A stretch of DNA of 17,403 bases, from the NCBI GenBank assembly GCA_019310865.1, contig JAFDDL010000066.1, positions 1 through 17,403 on the forward strand. Direction: 5' to 3'. Source of the stretch: Deltaproteobacteria bacterium (lineage in GTDB: Bacteria; Desulfobacterota; Desulfobacteria; Desulfobacterales; JAFDDL01). This document shows positions 15,901-17,403 of this stretch, piece by piece. A program made the translations under genes and the position numbers. Position 1 is the stretch's first letter. Each line of letters begins with the position of its first letter. The notes below the pieces were generated by a model. The model did no database searches. It was not told the origin of the DNA and was given only the letters and a program-made list of their open reading frames with translations.

Positions 15901-17055
15901 GGGTGAATTCATTTCCAGTCGCCAATTCGTGCTCTTTTTCCCGGTGATCTGATCCTGGACCGTATAGCTGGATCCGTCAAAGCGCAGCCAGATATTTCGT
16001 TTCAATGACAGTTGATCCGGAGCTGGATGTGGGTCTCCTCTTTTTTCCTGCATCAGCGACAGGGTCTCCGCATCCACCAATCGATAGGCCGGATACTGAC
16101 GCCATTTGTCCGGCATGGCAGTCTGATTTGGGTCAATGGATGGTGCGCCGTCGATTTCGACGATCCGTAATTGGGTTTGTGCTGAGAAAGACCAGATTTC
16201 CGCTTCCGGCCAGAATCCATCGTCGGGCCTGTTGAAGGTCAGTGAAAAAGCCGGCCCAACGTGCCGAATCACCAGTTCCAGTGTCCATCGGCCCGGGCGA
16301 ACCTGCATGCGAATCCGGCCGTCTTGTTCAATACGCGCCGGCAGTGCACTTTTCAAAGAAAGCGGAATAAACATATTCGGGGAATACGATGGGCCAAGAA
16401 GCACTTCTCGGGCGGCGCCCGCCACGTCGAGCGTCATGTAGAGCGTGATTCGAAGTGGAATGGTATCCTCGATAAGACGATAGCTTTGAATTTGAAGCCG
16501 GTTTTCAATTTTCTCCTCTTTTTTCCGAACGGCCTGAAACCACAACCGGCCCCGGGAATCGATATTCGGGAAATCGGCTTTTTTACCATGCATTGTCAAT
16601 GAAACCAGGGCGCTGTCAGTTGCAATTGGCAAATGTTCGGGAATCTTTTTCCAGACAAAGTCGCCGGACAGCCTGTAGACGCCTTTTGCGAGCTTGATTC
16701 TGGGGCGCCCTCCCTTTTTTACAACCAGACCCGGCTTCTGGTTGACCCGAATATTAACCGGCCAATGTGGATCGCTGCCGGGTAGGGTTACCCAGCTGTC
16801 GTGATGGATTCGCCATTGTTGCTCAAAATGCCCTCCGTGGCTGTCTACGGCCAGCTTCAATTCGGTGGGCCAACTGCACCGACGTTTGTCTGCATCATTA
16901 TAGTGCGGCGGACATAGATAGGACGCTTCATGGTCATATAGAACCCAGTCAACCCAGGGTTTCAGAGGGGCGGGAATTTTGGGTGGTTCTTTGGCCAGTG
17001 CAAGGCTTGTCGCCAATGCAATTATAAAAAAAACGATCGCGCGAATAAAATTCAT
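12952..17055 (-). CDS. Large polytopic membrane protein of unknown function, internally duplicated
   Basis: I do not recognise the family. From the chosen start the product has 1,367 residues. Residues 1-21 (MNFIRAIVFFIIALATSLALA) are a clear signal peptide. The reading frame continues 46 codons upstream to 17193, but that start lacks a ribosome binding site and would bury the signal. Order: beta-rich ectodomain (~22-470) with a Cys pair near 48 and 60; membrane block of about four segments (~474-565); a charged linker; two more hydrophobic segments (~690-745), the second resembling an internal signal peptide; a second beta-rich ectodomain (~750-1180) with CFPDC near 769-773; and about four to five membrane segments to the C-terminus. 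The two halves are co-linear with an offset of about 710 residues. No catalytic motif is seen. AAGGA lies 14 nt before the ATG. It is followed by repeat copy C and asd. Confidence 0.8.
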   Translation of the reverse strand: MNFIRAIVFFIIALATSLALAKEPPKIPAPLKPWVDWVLYDHEASYLCPPHYNDADKRRCSWPTELKLAVDSHGGHFEQQWRIHHDSWVTLPGSDPHWPVNIRVNQKPGLVVKKGGRPRIKLAKGVYRLSGDFVWKKIPEHLPIATDSALVSLTMHGKKADFPNIDSRGRLWFQAVRKKEEKIENRLQIQSYRLIEDTIPLRITLYMTLDVAGAAREVLLGPSYSPNMFIPLSLKSALPARIEQDGRIRMQVRPGRWTLELVIRHVGPAFSLTFNRPDDGFWPEAEIWSFSAQTQLRIVEIDGAPSIDPNQTAMPDKWRQYPAYRLVDAETLSLMQEKRGDPHPAPDQLSLKRNIWLRFDGSSYTVQDQITGKKSTNWRLEMNSPLVLGRVVVDGVTQFITQLEGSDKSGIELRKGLIQLSADSNYSGKISTLPAAGWDHDFTQVDTTLHLPPGYQLLHATGMDNTPITWVTRWTLLDLFVVLVFTIAAAKLYSRRLSLIAILTLVLIYHEPGAPRWIWPAILVGVALLRHLPEGRFKGMVKCYHVLTAVILVYIAIPFAIHQLRVGIYPQLEKPWQIVSGEQFSGRATTVAAMKKDVIEDRAAAPDQRMEKHALKTKLTQESIHSIARIPQKMKQPPGYDRFSSNVAQYDPTMINQTGPGLPTWRWNSIRLKTGPVRKEQIISLNLIGPRVNMILSFSRVGLLLILAFGLYGGAFRKGQGWRLPKWPVLIFIPVLCMLLNPVPGHATDLPSPALLEELQDRLLETEDCFPDCADVSLMHIRITPNTLSITLQVSSQIDAALPLPGSPKHWLPQTVLIDRRPAPALFKTTQGLWALIPAGNHEVVLSGKLPRYNTIQLPLPLKPHRVKIDQDEWVSEGVHADGTIDNQLQFKRISEQDTVSGQILDTGVLPPFVRVERTLYLGLVWKMRTRVIRKIPRGSAIVLDIPLLKGESIVTSGIKVNNQTAQINLDARTNVIHWDSALEKSNKISLEHMDTHLWTEVWQVDVSPIFHMTYEGIPVILHQQGNRWAPKWHPWPGESVALTLTRPAGVAGQTLTIDESRLEVRPGQRATDCKLKLSIRSSQGGRHTIVLPEDAKLQDVRIDGRTQPIRQEGRNVPLPINPGIQTVVLRWQGMNGICAQFQTPAVDLKASHVNTHIDVILPTSRWPIFVTGPQMGPAVLFWSVMLVIILAAFGLSRTGWTPLKFRHWVLLGIGLSQSHPLIGFMVAGWLIALDFRKRLDPGVSKRRFNVMQIGIVMLTFAALGSLVMAIRQGLLGHPDMNIVGNGSSAGLLRWYQDYNDGMLPRAAVFSIPMIWYRLAMLVWSLWIAFYLIKILKWGWANFTHPTLWSRPVKNPMPDAPVSENDA

Positions 17056-17272
17056 TGTGTTCAGTTGTATCCTTAGAAGTGGCTTCAGGTTTTGATTATA
17101 AAAACAGACGGTTGGATGCCGGATTGAACTTGCCACCGGCCTTCGTTTGTCATTAATACTGTGGCGCAAACGAAATGGGTTGTCAATGATCATTCAACTT
17201 TAACTTAAATAGAACCGATACCGTATATTGAGACGAAACGAGATAGTTGCATTAAATAATCGGAGGCGACAA

Positions 17273-17403
17273 ATGGTACAAGGAATCTCGCCGCCACTGT
17301 CGGCGCTATCGGTATTGGCAAAAAAAATGCGGGTGACGGCCAACAACGTGGCCAATGCTTTAACACCGGGATTCAAAAAAAGCCGGGTCAACCTTGCGGA
17401 CGC
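17273..17403 (+). CDS. Flagellar basal-body rod-domain protein (partial, runs off the window)
   Basis: The first 43 complete codons give MVQGISPPLSALSVLAKKMR followed by VTANNVANALTPGFKKSR. The ANNVANxxTPGFK pattern is the N-terminal signature of the flagellar rod/hook family (FlgB, FlgC, FlgG, FlgE; Pfam Flg_bb_rod), which forms axial structures outside the cytoplasm. The start is supported by GGAGG seven nt upstream. Which member it is cannot be told from this fragment. It is divergent from the large membrane-protein gene. The 217-bp gap between them holds no gene I can support and no convincing promoter. Confidence 0.85.
   Translation, partial: MVQGISPPLSALSVLAKKMRVTANNVANALTPGFKKSRVNLAD

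Noticed and set aside
17056..17193. Upstream start for the large membrane protein, adding 46 residues
   Set aside because: There is no ribosome binding site at 17193, the extension is polar and would mask a clear signal peptide. A TTGACA there lacks a properly spaced -10.
1..17403. CRISPR array, tRNA or rRNA genes, defence system
   Set aside because: I saw no regularly spaced direct repeats, no tRNA-like cloverleaf or CCA end, and no nuclease, methylase or toxin genes in the window.

Overview
The window looks like chromosomal DNA from an anaerobic Desulfobacterota bacterium (Desulfobacteraceae/Desulfosarcinaceae-like). This is inferred from gene content and protein style only: a three-domain NifU with NifS as the Fe-S system, a MEMO/AmmB protein, an FtnA-type ferritin, a TyrA T-protein, a GspE/PilB ATPase with an HDOD partner, and GlnRS. 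No rRNA or other taxonomic marker is present.

Layout. Positions 1-133 hold a truncated inverted-repeat element (copy A) that runs into the stop codon of glnS (minus strand). A MEMO-family gene (minus) follows. A 333-bp divergent intergenic region with dense palindromes and two candidate promoters separates it from a plus-strand operon nifU-nifS-ferritin. The ferritin gene converges on tyrA, and their stop codons overlap in one CTAG. From about 12.6 kb down to 5.7 kb there is a same-strand (minus) run: asd, gspE/pilB-like ATPase, HDOD protein, HD-domain protein, CoA-pyrophosphatase-like Nudix protein, tyrA. From 17.06 to 12.95 kb lies one very large minus-strand gene for an unrecognised membrane protein. 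Divergent from it, at the right edge, is the start of a flagellar rod-domain gene.

How the genes work together. NifS and NifU mobilise sulfur and build Fe-S clusters, and ferritin beside them stores iron, so this operon is an iron/Fe-S module. asd (aspartate family) and tyrA (tyrosine) are amino-acid biosynthesis genes bracketing a regulatory/secretion group (ATPase, HDOD, HD). That grouping may be only transcriptional convenience.

The most interesting material is not in the ordinary genes. (1) A family of imperfect palindromic, MITE-like repeats is present in three clear copies (1-133, 11287-11445, 12694-12878) and one solo end (8468-8487). Three of the four sit at gene 3' ends. One supplies the glnS stop codon, one supplies the last ~34 codons of asd, and one lies exactly downstream of a consensus-like promoter reading towards asd. 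A 17-nt module appears or is missing at symmetrical places in these elements. (2) The ~1,367-residue membrane protein is an internal duplication: two co-linear halves offset by about 710 residues, each with an ectodomain followed by a membrane block.
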